In this document: piece by piece, positions 54,520-63,719 of the stretch
Position numbering within the stretch: the first letter of the stretch is position 1
Layout: each line of letters begins with the position of its first letter
Assembly (NCBI RefSeq): GCF_041647995.1
Contig: NZ_JARRIB010000001.1
Span: 124,001 to 188,000 of the forward strand
Length of the DNA stretch: 64,000 nucleotides
From: Pyrococcus kukulkanii
GTDB lineage: Archaea > Methanobacteriota_B > Thermococci > Thermococcales > Thermococcaceae
Direction: 5' to 3'
Translations under genes and position numbers: made by a program
The notes under the pieces: generated by a model
The model's input: the letters and a program-made list of their open reading frames with translations, nothing else
What the model was told of the DNA's origin: nothing
Databases searched by the model: none

Positions 54520-54939
54520 ATGAATGCAAAAAACTTGTAATAATGCTTTCCAAGTTTCAGAGCTTAATAGCAGAAGGCTCATTTGAGATAAAGGTTGGGG
54601 ATAATTTTATCACAATAAGCAGAGATGATGTAATTGTGGATATATTAAACCCAGAGGAGATAACCAAGCTTGCAAAGGCACTACTAAAGGGTATGGAGAG
54701 TGACATCCCAAAGACTATAAAAAGCATCCCAGACATCATGAGGCTCATAGCAGAAGTTGGAGAAGAGCTATACGAAGACAAGAAAAACACTCATCATCAA
54801 ATATCAGGGTAGGAATGTTGCGATAATGGGCTTTAAAGCAAACTCCGGCATTCTTGGAATGAATAACGTCGAAATTAAAGATAAGGTAGAATTAATGAGA
54901 TTAATCTCAGCTCTTCTAATGATGCCATCTCTTCTTTAG
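54520..54939 (+). pseudogene. Hypothetical gene with two compensating frameshifts
   Basis: An ATG at 54520 has a good Shine-Dalgarno (GGTGATAATT) but stops after MNAKNL. Ignoring one missing A in the run at 54527-54532, it continues MNAKKLVIMLSKFQSL and the frame runs to about 54780. There an extra A in AAGAAAAAC ends it; removing it restores KKTLIIKYQGRNVAIMGFKA and so on to 54939. The two shifts cancel out, so start and end are in the same frame (about 139 residues). The central part (SFEIKVGDNFITISRDDVIV) is well ordered; no family recognised. Confidence 0.55.
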
Positions 54940-55323
54940 GTTTAATGAGGAGTTTTACATGTTACGTATTCTAGGTTCCTGACTTATGCCTAGCAGCATA
55001 GGCAGCAACTCCAGCCTAAAAAGATAAGTACCAATTGTCAGTACAGTAAGAGCATGTTCAAAACCCCACTTGTAAGTTATTCCATCAACCAATGCTAAAA
55101 CAGAAAATAACACCCTAGCTTTCTTATCTTTTACTCCTCTAAAGTGGAGTTATGCTTTCTCAAGTACTACTGTTAAATCCTCTTGTACTTTCATCTTTAC
55201 ACATTTTTCTTTCCTTTTGAAGGCTTCGGAAAGGGAGTTGGATATGTTTTCCTCTTTCTCTGAGCTTGTTTTGTATCAATGTTTTTAAATTCACTTGTGG
55301 TGAGAATAATCTGGGTGGTGTAG
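54940..55323 (-). pseudogene. Decayed gene region
   Basis: 384-bp gap. On the minus strand one can read KVQEDLTVVLEKA, a stop, then LHFRGVKDKKARVLFSVLAL and VDGITYKWGFEHALTVLTIG up to GISQEPRI, i.e. one frame broken by a stop, without start. It looks like an old coding fragment; family not recognised. The plus-strand promoter for the next gene lies at the right end (about 55280-55300). Confidence 0.35.
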
Positions 55324-56073
55324 ATGGTGGGTGTTGAATTAATTTCGACTGGGGATAAGGATGTTGATGACCTTCTTGGGGGAGGAGTGATAAGTGGGGG
55401 GACGCTACTATTAACTTATGATGAGGATTCCCTGGGCTGGGTTCTTGGAGTCAAGATCTTTAAGAACATAGTGAGCCGGGGAGGCTTTGGAATAATAATA
55501 AACACGCTCCTACCACTCCCAAAGCTAATGATGAGGGCGGAATACCTTGGCATTGACGTTGAAAAATTTGGCGAGAACCTCATCATAATTGACGTTTTCG
55601 GGTCAAAGTACAACATTCCAAGCACTAAGCCCTACGTCTACACGGTGGAAGACTGGAGTGATGATACGGGCCTGCAGAAGCTCTCAAGACTGCTTGAAGA
55701 ACTGTACAAGAGCGTGGTCCCCAGGGACAGGACGATTGTGACCCTCCTGACGACGGTCGATGGTGCGTTCTACCACTTCGGGAGGGAGATTGCCGAGGGG
55801 CTGATCAGAATGCTGTTAATTGGCTCTTACAGGAGACTCCCCTCAAATGCGAGGTTCTTCCAGCTGCTGCTTGTTGATAGGGATTACGTGGACGAGCGGA
55901 CTTTGGAGATGCTTAAAGCCCTCAGCGAGCAGGTCATCGAGGTCTCTGCAGAGTTCGATTCGGTAGAGGGGGAGGTTGTTGAGACCATCAGAGTCCCAAA
56001 ATCCCTAGTCAAAGGATTCACACCCCGCGTAGAAGTCATACGACTATTACAAGAGCATTTCGTCTACAAGTGA
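55324..56073 (+). CDS. KaiC/RadA-like protein lacking the P-loop
   Basis: 249 residues. The N-terminus STGDKDVDDLLGGGVISGGTLLLTYDED follows KaiC-type ATPases (G-x-x-x-LDxLLGGG-x-x-x-G), but the Walker A GxxxxGKT that should come next is absent (YDEDSLGWVLG). A Walker-B-like strand is TIVTLLTTVDGAF. It is thus a RecA-fold protein unlikely to hydrolyse ATP, perhaps related to the DUF835 group. Its GC content is higher than that of the region around it. Confidence 0.7.
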   Translation: MVGVELISTGDKDVDDLLGGGVISGGTLLLTYDEDSLGWVLGVKIFKNIVSRGGFGIIINTLLPLPKLMMRAEYLGIDVEKFGENLIIIDVFGSKYNIPSTKPYVYTVEDWSDDTGLQKLSRLLEELYKSVVPRDRTIVTLLTTVDGAFYHFGREIAEGLIRMLLIGSYRRLPSNARFFQLLLVDRDYVDERTLEMLKALSEQVIEVSAEFDSVEGEVVETIRVPKSLVKGFTPRVEVIRLLQEHFVYK

Positions 56074-56312
56074 ACATTTCAACCCCCCATTAAACCCACA
56101 TTAGAAGGATTGGAGATAGCATTAAGCCCGAGGAGACTATGCAGGTGAAGCATTCTTCCATGCTAACTTCTTATTAACATTATGGATAGATGACAGGTAA
56201 ATATTAATAGCATTACTTAATGTAACTGCGTAGGGCTTTTCTGACGGGTTCTTGAGGCTCAAACATTCAAAAGTTTAAAACTCTATTTACTAAGTCTATC
56301 TTGGGATGAAAA

Positions 56313-56741
56313 ATGAAAACATGGGAGCACTATGAACATACTGCTGACATAGGAATCAGGGGATACGGGGATTCCCTTGAGGAGGCGTTTGAGGCCGTAG
56401 CGATAGCCCTCTTTGATGTTATCGTTAATGTAAACAAGGTCGAAAAGGAGGAAGTTAAAGAAATCGAAGCGGAAGGAGATGACCTTGAATCCCTCCTCTA
56501 CAACTTCCTCGAAGAGCTACTAGTAATCCACGACATCGAAGGATTAGTCTTTAGGGACTTTGAAGTCAAAATAAAGAAGGTCAATGGAAAATACAAGCTG
56601 AAAGCAAAAGCTTATGGTGAAAAGTTTGATCCTGAAAAGCACGAACCTAAGGAGGAAGTTAAGGCAATAACTTATCATGATATGAAGATAGAACAACTGC
56701 CAGATGGAAGATGGATGGCACAGTTAGTTCCCGACATCTGA
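56313..56741 (+). CDS. Archease
   Basis: 142 residues, archease fold: [77 protein letters not shown]. In P. abyssi the archease (PAB1946) improves solubility and specificity of the tRNA m5C methyltransferase PAB1947. In archaea it also activates RtcB. Here the methyltransferase gene lies 1.0 kb downstream, beyond a CRISPR array. TATA AAGTTTAAAACTC (about 56271-56283) provides its promoter. Confidence 0.96.
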   Translation: MKTWEHYEHTADIGIRGYGDSLEEAFEAVAIALFDVIVNVNKVEKEEVKEIEAEGDDLESLLYNFLEELLVIHDIEGLVFRDFEVKIKKVNGKYKLKAKAYGEKFDPEKHEPKEEVKAITYHDMKIEQLPDGRWMAQLVPDI

Positions 56742-57227
56742 AGATCTTTAGAAACAGGCATAACCCTTTTAATTTAAAGACTATTGCCATTTTAGTGTTT
56801 TTCTTGATTTAGTGTTTTTCTTGAGAATCAAAGTATGGAAAGGCGTTTGGATATTTTTAGTAATATTTTATTACTAAATGTCAATATGCTCAATATGGTA
56901 TGCCAAAATATCACGAAATATTTTCAAAATTTCCAGATTTAGGAGGGAATTGCGCCAGCAGAGGTGTTTGAGCATATACATGGTGATTTTTAATAAGAAC
57001 ATGCGCAAGACCCTGAATTTGCACTACAGAGTAACGAGCCGTCTTTGCACGCCCTTAAAGCCCATAAAAAATATCGCCAGTATCGCTCACAATTACAAAT
57101 TTCACCAAGTTCATCACTTTTTAGTACAAGCATCTTCATGGAGTTTCGTAGTCCCTCTCAGCAAAAAGCTTATATGAACAGAGACACTTTAAGAGAGTTT
57201 AGGGGGATGAGAGAGAAATAACTCCCT
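56742..57227 (+). other. CRISPR leader and AT-rich intergenic region
   Basis: 486 bp between archease and the first repeat. It begins with a tandem TTAGTGTTTTTCTTGA repeat (about 56794-56825). The part next to the array has a TATA box (AAAGCTTATATGAAC, about 57162-57176) and ends AGGGGGATGAGAGAGAAATA, typical leader characters, so the array is probably transcribed on the plus strand from about 57200. No gene is seen. Confidence 0.6.
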
Positions 57228-57524
57228 GTTCCAATAAGACTAAAGGAGAATTGAAAGCATCAAACAACCCAAGCACGTTACCCATCTCAACAAGTTCCAA
57301 TAAGACTAAAGGAGAATTGAAAGGCATAATAAGTTGAGCAAACTTCTGAGTCTGCCCCTGGTTCCAATAAGACTAAAGGAGAATTGAAAGCTTACTGCAT
57401 TCTTCTTTCTCCTCAACTCTTGCCATTGTTCCAATAAGACTAAAGGAGAATTGAAAGGCAGTCCGAGCCACCCTACACCCTCGTTGTGTCCCCGGTTCCA
57501 ATAAGACTAAAGGAGAATTGAAAG
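57228..57524 (+). CRISPR. CRISPR array, 5 repeats, 4 spacers
   Basis: Five identical 30-bp repeats start at 57228, 57294, 57361, 57428 and 57495. Each starts GTTCCAATAAGACTAAAGG and ends AGAATTGAAAG, the Thermococcales type with the conserved ATTGAAAG 3' handle. Spacers are 36, 37, 37 and 37 bp and all different. The last repeat is not degenerate. No cas genes are in the window, so crRNA would be processed by Cas6 encoded elsewhere. Confidence 0.98.
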
Positions 57525-57726
57525 ATATTTATACTTCACAAGGGAAGAAGTCAACACCCAAGTTATAACGACATACAACCTTACAATTACCGTTCCCGTG
57601 TTTACTGGACGCATATTCGTCGTTATGGAGGGCGATAAACTATATGAGGTGAAAAATGTAACATCGAAAAGGCCAAGCTACCTGATTGTATACTTTAGCG
57701 AACTATCTTCCGGATCACAAACCTAA
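57525..57726 (+). pseudogene. 3' fragment of a gene cut by the CRISPR locus
   Basis: Directly after the last repeat an open frame reads YFTREEVNTQVITTYNLTIT, then VPVFTGRIFVVMEGDKLYEV and so on to SSGSQT and a TAA (57724-57726). About 65 residues of beta-rich sequence with no start, apparently the end of an extracellular-type protein. The frame runs into the repeat, so the 5' part was lost where the array sits. Family not recognised. Confidence 0.55.
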
Positions 57727-57759
57727 AACCTAAATACCCCCTACAAGAACGAGCCAAAC

Positions 57760-58692
57760 ATGAACTACAGAGAAGAGTTCCAAAAGATCAACAGGAAGCT
57801 CGTGGAAAGGTACTCCAAGCTAGATGATACCGAAGATTTCTGGGCCTACCTTTACAAACCTTTAAGACCAAGCATCAGGATAAACACCCTCAAGGGCAAC
57901 CTTAACGAGATAAAGCCGATGCTTGAGGAGAAGTTTGAGCTCGAGAACATTCCATGGACGAAGGGAGAGGGGTTCTTCATAAAATCTTATAATGTCAACT
58001 TCGGCCAGCTTATTGAATACTCCCTTGGCTTGATTATTCCCCAGGAAGCCAGCTCCATGATACCCCCCGTAGTCCTAGATCCAAAACCGGGAGAGCTTGT
58101 CCTAGACATGGCAGCTGCCCCGGGGAGCAAAACTACTCAGATAGCCCAGTACATGAACAACGAGGGGTGCATAATAGCCAACGACGCAAAGCAGGACAGG
58201 GCCAACATCCTCATAGCCAACCTTAACAGGGCAGGAGTTTTAATTGCAAAAGTTACCGTGAAGGACGGAGCCTACTACGCCAAATACGAGAACACCTTTG
58301 ACAGGGTTCTCTTAGATGCCCCATGCTCCTCCGTTGGAATGATAAGGAAGAACTTCAAGTTCGCAAAGACGTGGAGCTTAGGAAAGGTCTACTACCACTC
58401 AAGGCTCCAGAAGAGGCTTATACTAGCTGCATATAAGGCTTTAAAGCCTGGGGGGGTTCTGGTTTATTCAACGTGCACCGTAGATCCTTTGGAGAATGAG
58501 GAGGTAGTTGACTTCCTCCTCCAAAAGACGGATGCGAAGCTTGAGAAAATTAAACTGCCGCTGAAGACGACTGAGCCAGTTTTAGAGTGGGAAGGGAGGA
58601 AGTACAGCGAAGAGTTAAAGAAGACCGTTAGAATTCACCCCCAGGACAACGATACCGAGGCGTTCTATATAGCAAAGATAGTCAAGCCATAA
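57760..58692 (+). CDS. tRNA (cytosine-5)-methyltransferase, Trm4/NSUN family
   Basis: 310 residues, the homologue of P. abyssi PAB1947. SAM-binding motif I VLDMAAAPGSKTTQIAQYM, motif IV LLDAPCSSVGM (resolving Cys) and motif VI VYSTCTVDPLENEEVVDFLL (catalytic Cys in TC). An N-terminal RNA-binding segment precedes it. It makes m5C at several tRNA positions, assisted by archease. A short leader and the TATA-like CTAAATACCCC lie just upstream; the CRISPR array separates it from archease. Confidence 0.95.
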   Translation: MNYREEFQKINRKLVERYSKLDDTEDFWAYLYKPLRPSIRINTLKGNLNEIKPMLEEKFELENIPWTKGEGFFIKSYNVNFGQLIEYSLGLIIPQEASSMIPPVVLDPKPGELVLDMAAAPGSKTTQIAQYMNNEGCIIANDAKQDRANILIANLNRAGVLIAKVTVKDGAYYAKYENTFDRVLLDAPCSSVGMIRKNFKFAKTWSLGKVYYHSRLQKRLILAAYKALKPGGVLVYSTCTVDPLENEEVVDFLLQKTDAKLEKIKLPLKTTEPVLEWEGRKYSEELKKTVRIHPQDNDTEAFYIAKIVKP

Positions 58693-58705
58693 ACTTTCTA
58701 TTTGT

Positions 58706-58733
58706 ATACCCCCGAAACTAGTTTCGGGGGTAT
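58706..58733. repeat. Perfect 28-bp palindrome over a start region
   Basis: Each arm is ATACCCCCGAAACT; the centre is ACTAGT. It begins 13 bp after the methyltransferase stop and ends over the ribosome-binding site of the next gene: GGGGGT (58726-58731) is six bases before the ATG at 58738. In RNA it would form a very stable hairpin that hides the Shine-Dalgarno sequence; in DNA it could be an operator or a terminator. Confidence 0.9.
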
Positions 58734-58737
58734 GGAT

Positions 58738-58986
58738 ATGCTGGTGAAGAAGAAGGGAGTGTTCACGGAGGAAGATGCCCTAAAGGTAATAGAGATGGCC
58801 AGCCAGAAAATGGAGAAGGAGATCATTGTCATGGCGTATAGGGTTACAGATGAAGCTAAGAGGAGGCTTTGGGACTACCAGAGGGCAGTGGCGCTAATGG
58901 CTGACCTCACGGGAGAAGAGAGGTACGTTAGGGTGGAGATCCTAGAAGGCTACGTCAGCGACAAGGTAAAGGGGATAGAGCTTTAG
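58738..58986 (+). CDS. Small conserved protein downstream of a palindromic leader
   Basis: 82 residues, [82 protein letters not shown] pattern: helix-rich first half, beta-alpha second half. No family recognised. An in-frame ATG at 58732 overlaps the palindrome. Spacing from GGGGGT favours 58738. The 3' end overlaps the convergent truD gene by 32 bp. Co-transcription with the methyltransferase gene is likely. Confidence 0.65.
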   Translation: MLVKKKGVFTEEDALKVIEMASQKMEKEIIVMAYRVTDEAKRRLWDYQRAVALMADLTGEERYVRVEILEGYVSDKVKGIEL

Positions 58987-60187
58987 TCTTCATGATTTCC
59001 CTGAGAACGCTCGTCGCGTAAACACCTTTAGGCAGGAAGAACCTAAACACAACGTCATTTCCCTCGATTCTATATGCAAACTTTCTAGGCTTTATTAAGA
59101 GCTCCCTCCTACCTCCGGGCTCCCTTAGTGGTTTTGGCAGCTTTTTAAAGGCCTCAAGGCTAACTCCAGCCTCCTCCAAGATTTCCTTTTCAAGTTTTCC
59201 TGGGATGCCTTCAGCTTTTCTCATAGAGTAGCCAAAGATTGGCCCTGAAACCATTGCTTCCCCCTTCTTTATCTTTGAGTTCACGAAGTCTACATTGGTT
59301 TCTGTTACCCTGTACGTCCTCGTTCTAAGGGGTATCCCATTCTTAACCTGAACGACTATATCCCCTGGGAGAGCCTCGTTTAGTGGCAATCCTTCCTCGA
59401 TTCTCCTTGAGAGGTATAAGTTGAACAGGTAAGCCTGAAATGCATGGACAAAGATCCTCAAGATCGGCCTTGGAAGAACGAGAAAAGCCTTCTTCCAGCT
59501 TTTAGTTTCTTTATACCTGTAAAGCATGGCCCTTTCGTACCTCAGGAACTTGGGGAATTCCTTAAGGGCCAGATCAACATCCTTCGTCTCTAGGAATCTC
59601 CTCCTTGCATCATCCCCTTCCATGCCCTCCCCAGGATAACCCAAGAAGACCTCGGCCGCCTCCTCGTACTTCCCCTCGAGCAACAACTTACCAACTATGT
59701 GGTTGACGCTTCTCCTCTCGCCGAACCTCTGAATTCCGAAGTAGTTGGGAAAACCCCCTTTATTCTTTAATTCTGCAATTATGTCTCTAAGTAATTCTGG
59801 CCTTTCTGCGTCCCTGACCCTTATCTTAAACCAGTTACCCAGGAGAAGGCCAAGCTTAAGTGGCCTGCCATAACCAACGAACTTTATGCTCATATCCGCA
59901 ATCCTAAGCTGGGCAAGGTCAACATCCCTGCAGATGCTTATATACTGGTAGGTTACAGCATGCCTATCCTTTGTTCCCGCGAAGCCGATCTCAGAATAGT
60001 GAATGCCAACCCTCTTCGCTATCTCCTTTATGGCCGCCATAGTCTCCCAATTTCTCTTCTTCAGGAGATATATTCTGCACTTTCCACTCCTAAAAATAGA
60101 GGAAGGTAAGACTTCCCTAACTATGAAATCTTCCGGGTAGACCTTTATCTTTCCACCTATCCCTGGGGCTTCGCTTAAGTACTTCAT
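58955..60187 (-). CDS. truD: tRNA pseudouridine synthase TruD
   Basis: 410 residues. Catalytic motif [17 protein letters not shown] (Asp in GxKD) and the TruD-specific blocks [23 protein letters not shown] and PIFGY; the long insert (about 160-320) is the TRUD domain. It makes pseudouridine-13 in tRNA (in Pyrococcus also position 35 of tRNA-Tyr). A near-perfect inverted repeat lies 42 bp upstream. TATA ATCTTTTTATTCG is at about 60209-60221. Confidence 0.95.
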   Translation of the reverse strand: MKYLSEAPGIGGKIKVYPEDFIVREVLPSSIFRSGKCRIYLLKKRNWETMAAIKEIAKRVGIHYSEIGFAGTKDRHAVTYQYISICRDVDLAQLRIADMSIKFVGYGRPLKLGLLLGNWFKIRVRDAERPELLRDIIAELKNKGGFPNYFGIQRFGERRSVNHIVGKLLLEGKYEEAAEVFLGYPGEGMEGDDARRRFLETKDVDLALKEFPKFLRYERAMLYRYKETKSWKKAFLVLPRPILRIFVHAFQAYLFNLYLSRRIEEGLPLNEALPGDIVVQVKNGIPLRTRTYRVTETNVDFVNSKIKKGEAMVSGPIFGYSMRKAEGIPGKLEKEILEEAGVSLEAFKKLPKPLREPGGRRELLIKPRKFAYRIEGNDVVFRFFLPKGVYATSVLREIMKTKALSPLPCR

Positions 60188-60228
60188 CCTCTTTAAGAGC
60201 TAAAGGACGAATAAAAAGATTTCTACAA

Positions 60229-60265
60229 TAGTTCACATTAGATTATCATAATCATGTGTGAACTA
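60229..60265. repeat. 37-bp inverted repeat between pth2 and truD
   Basis: Left arm TAGTTCACATTAGATTAT, central C, right arm ATAATCATGTGTGAACTA; 15 of 18 positions pair. It lies 15 bp after the pth2 stop and just upstream of the truD TATA box. It may be an operator for truD or a structure at the end of pth2 mRNA. Confidence 0.8.
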
Positions 60266-60279
60266 CTTTGAGAAAGGAC

Positions 60280-60636
60280 TTAAAGAAGTTTCAGGTGACC
60301 TGTAACTTTATCTACCAACTCATTAGGCCCAGGACCCACGGCAAGAACGGTTATCGTCCCAGGAGGAATTTCAGTTAATCCAGCGTCTTGAATTAACGCA
60401 GTAGGCAGGCCGAGCTTTTCGGCTTTCTCCTTTAACTCGAGAAGATCTTCAAGCTTCTCGACTTTGACGACAACTTTCTTCTGACCCTCGTTAAACCACC
60501 TCTCAAACCACTCCCTCTTCTCTCTGTAAGCCTTAAAAGCAGCTGTAACAGCCCCATGGGCAACCTGAACAGCCAATTTTCCCTTACTGAGCTTTAAATC
60601 CTTCCTAACAACGATAACCTGCTTGTACTTGAGCAT
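60280..60636 (-). CDS. pth2: Peptidyl-tRNA hydrolase, archaeal/eukaryal type (Pth2)
   Basis: 118 residues. Signatures [26 protein letters not shown] (His in VAHGA), [22 protein letters not shown]. It frees peptide from peptidyl-tRNA that falls off ribosomes, so it works next to Pelota-type rescue. The start is the ATG at 60636 after GGTGTTTTTA. It follows S7 in the same direction, 22 bp downstream of its stop. Confidence 0.95.
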   Translation of the reverse strand: MLKYKQVIVVRKDLKLSKGKLAVQVAHGAVTAAFKAYREKREWFERWFNEGQKKVVVKVEKLEDLLELKEKAEKLGLPTALIQDAGLTEIPPGTITVLAVGPGPNELVDKVTGHLKLL

Positions 60637-60667
60637 TAAAAACACCTAAGAGAAAAGAATAGGGAGA

Positions 60668-61315
60668 TCAACGTGAGGACTCTGCAATCCTTTCGATCTC
60701 GAGCTTCTTGCTGTAGGCGTAGCTCTTTGGATCCTTGTTTGCAGCCAGGATTATCTCCTCAGCTAAAGCCTCCGCAAAGCTCATCTTGGTCCTGTAGCAT
60801 TTGGCTGAGGCACCAAGAGCAATGTTTCTCAGTGCAACGTCAAGTCTCCTCAGTGGTGAGATGTCAACTGCTACGTGATACCTTATACCACCGAACATTA
60901 CGCTTGTGGTGTCCTCTCTTGGGGCCGCGTTCTCGATAGCCCACACTAAAACCTGGATTGGGTTCTTTCCAGTCCTCTTCTCGATGATCTTGAATGCCTC
61001 CTTGACGACCTCGTAAGCCTTGACTTTCTTGCTGTTGAGTGACCTGTGCTCCCTCCTCATGAAGTGGCCAGCGACCTTGTAGTGGCTTCCACCGCTCCTC
61101 ATGACCTTGTTAATTAGCCTCTCCACGATGTGGACGTTTGCCTTTCCGAAGTGCTTCTTGGCGTGCCTTCCATGAGTGTGGGGGAGTAGCCTTGGCTCGA
61201 GGTTTATGTAGGGCCTAAGAGAGGGATCTCTAACCTCGACGTCCTCGGTGCTCCACCTTCCCATGACCTTGATTTCGTGGGGAATGAAGAATCTCTCGCT
61301 CAGTGGCTTGGCCAT
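60668..61315 (-). CDS. rps7: 30S ribosomal protein S7
   Basis: 215 residues, uS7 with archaeal N-terminal extension: [108 protein letters not shown]. It organises the small-subunit head and contacts E-site tRNA. Start ATG at 61315 behind GGAGGTGAAG. It is in the rpoA2-L30e-NusA-S12-S7 cluster. Confidence 0.97.
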   Translation of the reverse strand: MAKPLSERFFIPHEIKVMGRWSTEDVEVRDPSLRPYINLEPRLLPHTHGRHAKKHFGKANVHIVERLINKVMRSGGSHYKVAGHFMRREHRSLNSKKVKAYEVVKEAFKIIEKRTGKNPIQVLVWAIENAAPREDTTSVMFGGIRYHVAVDISPLRRLDVALRNIALGASAKCYRTKMSFAEALAEEIILAANKDPKSYAYSKKLEIERIAESSR

Positions 61316-61320
61316 CAGCT

Positions 61321-61764
61321 TCACCTCCTTGGCTTCTCCTTCCTACCCTTAACTAGCTCCTTGAGGGAGACCCTGTTTACCTTAACTACCTTGTACCTAA
61401 TTCCTGGGATGTCACCCATTGAACCACCCTTTGGACCACCGATACCTTCAATGATTACCTCATCGTGCTCGTCGATGAAGTTGATAGCACCAACACCGGG
61501 ACAGAATGCGGTAACGACTTTACCGTTCTTGATGAGTTGAACTCTCACTGCCTTACGCATTCCTGAGTTAGGCTGCTTTGCTTCTACAGCAATCTTCTCG
61601 AGGACTATTCCCCTAGCCTGTGGTGCACCTTCGAGTGGGTCGCTCTTCTCCTTAAGCCTTAGAACTCTCCTCTTGTACCTGATGTCGCTCCACCTGAACT
61701 TCTTCCTCTTGAGCTTTAACTTCCTACCAGCGAATTCACCATTAGGAGCCTTCTTACCTGGCAT
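61321..61764 (-). CDS. rps12: 30S ribosomal protein S12
   Basis: 147 residues, uS12 of archaeal length. Blocks: [48 protein letters not shown] and [33 protein letters not shown]. The PNSAxRK motif reads PNSGMRK. It checks codon-anticodon pairing in the decoding centre. Start at the ATG at 61764. Confidence 0.97.
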   Translation of the reverse strand: MPGKKAPNGEFAGRKLKLKRKKFRWSDIRYKRRVLRLKEKSDPLEGAPQARGIVLEKIAVEAKQPNSGMRKAVRVQLIKNGKVVTAFCPGVGAINFIDEHDEVIIEGIGGPKGGSMGDIPGIRYKVVKVNRVSLKELVKGRKEKPRR

Positions 61765-61774
61765 GAGCATCACC

Positions 61775-62212
61775 CTAAATTATTATCACATCTTCAATTC
61801 CGTGGTGTCTCTCCATTAATTGCTTCACAATATTAATGTTATGGCCACCCCTACCAATTGCCCTCGGCTTATCCCTCGGATTAACGTCAAGGAGGGCAAC
61901 CTTCTTGCCGTCCCTCTTTTCAGTTATGTGAACTCTTTTAACCTTTACGCCCATAGTCTTGTATATGTTCTTTATGAACTCCTCGGGATTCTCTGAGTGC
62001 TCTACTAAGTCGATCTCCTTCCCTATGAGACCTTCGACTCTCCTGACGTTCATTCCCCTCTTGCCCAAGGCCAAACCCATCTCACCTTTCTTGATAACGT
62101 AGATAAGCCTGTTCCTCTCCTGGTCGATAAGACAGTCAAGAACAGTAGCCCCTGTAAAGCTCTCGAAGAGCGCTATGTACTTTATTTGGTCAGTGTTAAG
62201 TTTCAGTGGCAT
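61775..62212 (-). CDS. nusA: NusA-like transcription termination/antitermination protein
   Basis: 145 residues with two KH domains only ([30 protein letters not shown] and [28 protein letters not shown]); the bacterial N-terminal and S1 domains are missing, as in all archaeal NusA proteins. It binds RNA in the elongation complex. It stands between L30e and S12, the conserved archaeal order. Confidence 0.95.
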   Translation of the reverse strand: MPLKLNTDQIKYIALFESFTGATVLDCLIDQERNRLIYVIKKGEMGLALGKRGMNVRRVEGLIGKEIDLVEHSENPEEFIKNIYKTMGVKVKRVHITEKRDGKKVALLDVNPRDKPRAIGRGGHNINIVKQLMERHHGIEDVIII

Positions 62213-62220
62213 TTCCTATC

Positions 62221-62520
62221 TCACCTCTTTGCCAGTGCTAGTATCTTGCTCTCACCGGGATCAACTATTGCAAGTGAAGCTACAACGAAGGGCTTACCAA
62301 GCAAGGTTCCCAACTCAACGCTCGTTCCCTCAAACTCATAAACTGGAATGTCACTGAGCTTTGCGTAGTAATAGATGTCATCCTTGATTTCCTTAGGAGC
62401 GTTCTTTGCGACGATTATTAGCTTAGCACCGCCTGTCTTTGCCAACCTTATTGTTTCATTAGAACCGAGAATAACCTTACCGGTCTCCATAGCCTTCCTA
62501 AGCTCGAATGCTAAATCCAT
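62221..62520 (-). CDS. rpl30e: 50S ribosomal protein L30e
   Basis: 99 residues of the L7Ae/L30e fold: [74 protein letters not shown]. It binds a kink-turn in 23S rRNA. It follows rpoA2 by 3 bp. Confidence 0.97.
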   Translation of the reverse strand: MDLAFELRKAMETGKVILGSNETIRLAKTGGAKLIIVAKNAPKEIKDDIYYYAKLSDIPVYEFEGTSVELGTLLGKPFVVASLAIVDPGESKILALAKR

Positions 62521-62523
62521 TCA

Positions 62524-63714
62524 TCACACCTCCTCTTCCTTCTGTGGTCTTAATGGTAGCCTCATTGTCAACTTAACTATGCCCGTTCCCACTGGAACGG
62601 GCTGCCCAATGAGGACGTTTTCAATTACACCGTTGAGGGTGTCAACCTCTCCCCTTTCGGCGGCCTCAAACAGGTGCTGAGTTGTAATCTCGAAGGCCGC
62701 CCTTGCGAGGACGCTTGCCTTTTCACCAACTACACCGTGCCTACCAATGGGTCTCACAACGCCATCTAACGTCATTATGTCCGCGACGAGCATGATGTGC
62801 CTAATATCCACTTCAAGACCCTGCTCGCGCATCGTGTTTATTATCTCCTCTATGATAGCATTTCTTGCAGCCTCAATGCCCAGCACTTCAGCGATCTCGT
62901 GGATGTTGTTGGTTCTTGTCCTTGTAGGATCTACCCCAGGAACCTTGAGGACCTGCTTAAAGTTTGAGCCCTCCGTGTAGATCACGTACTCATCGCCTTC
63001 TTTTCTCACGATGGTCTTCCCAACGCCCGAGAGACCCTTAAGACGGTGCTTTTTAACCTTTTCGGCAAGCCTCCTAAGGTCTGAGATCTTCTCGACTTTC
63101 TTTGGCCTAACGATAAGCGTATAGCCCTCCGCCTCAAATTCAGCACTCTTAAATGAGCCCTGAAGCTTCTTTAGAATCTTCTCCATTGTAAGTCCACTCT
63201 TCTCAAGCCTCTCGGGGTCTATCTCAACTATAAACTCCATGTTAATAAGGTCTAGAGTAGTGCTTCTCGCGAGGTTCTCTAGTGTAGTTCCTTCAATTCT
63301 CCTCGCGACTTCCTCCGCCTTTGCTCTGTCATAACGGTGCTCTTCATCAAGGTAAACGGTCATCATTGGCGTTGAAGGGTTCTTCCTTGCATCAACTATC
63401 TCAATGATTCTGGGCAAACCGAGGGTAACGTTAATTTCGGCGACACCTGCGTAGTGGAAGGTGTTGAGAGTCATCTGAGTTGAAGGCTCTCCAATCGACT
63501 GAGCGGCAACTGTCCCAACGGCCTCACCTGGCTCGACTAGGGCCCTCTCGTACTCCTTCACAACCTCCTCAATTATCATTTCCACTTCCGCCTTTGTGAG
63601 CTTGTACTTCTCATTGTACTTCAAAAGCTTCTCATAAAGTTCCTGCTTAACGCTCTCCGGGAGATCTTTCCCTTTCTTCTCAATTAAAGATTTGATAGTG
63701 GAAGAAGAAACCAT
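62524..63714 (-). CDS. rpoA2: DNA-directed RNA polymerase subunit A''
   Basis: 396 residues, the C-terminal third of the largest RNA polymerase subunit, which in archaea is split from A'. It contains the trigger-loop/bridge-side block [52 protein letters not shown] and the C-terminal clamp block [36 protein letters not shown]...[25 protein letters not shown]. Start ATG at 63714, behind GAGGTGATAATT. It follows rpoA1 directly. Confidence 0.97.
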   Translation of the reverse strand: MVSSSTIKSLIEKKGKDLPESVKQELYEKLLKYNEKYKLTKAEVEMIIEEVVKEYERALVEPGEAVGTVAAQSIGEPSTQMTLNTFHYAGVAEINVTLGLPRIIEIVDARKNPSTPMMTVYLDEEHRYDRAKAEEVARRIEGTTLENLARSTTLDLINMEFIVEIDPERLEKSGLTMEKILKKLQGSFKSAEFEAEGYTLIVRPKKVEKISDLRRLAEKVKKHRLKGLSGVGKTIVRKEGDEYVIYTEGSNFKQVLKVPGVDPTRTRTNNIHEIAEVLGIEAARNAIIEEIINTMREQGLEVDIRHIMLVADIMTLDGVVRPIGRHGVVGEKASVLARAAFEITTQHLFEAAERGEVDTLNGVIENVLIGQPVPVGTGIVKLTMRLPLRPQKEEEV

Positions 63715-63719
63715 AATTA

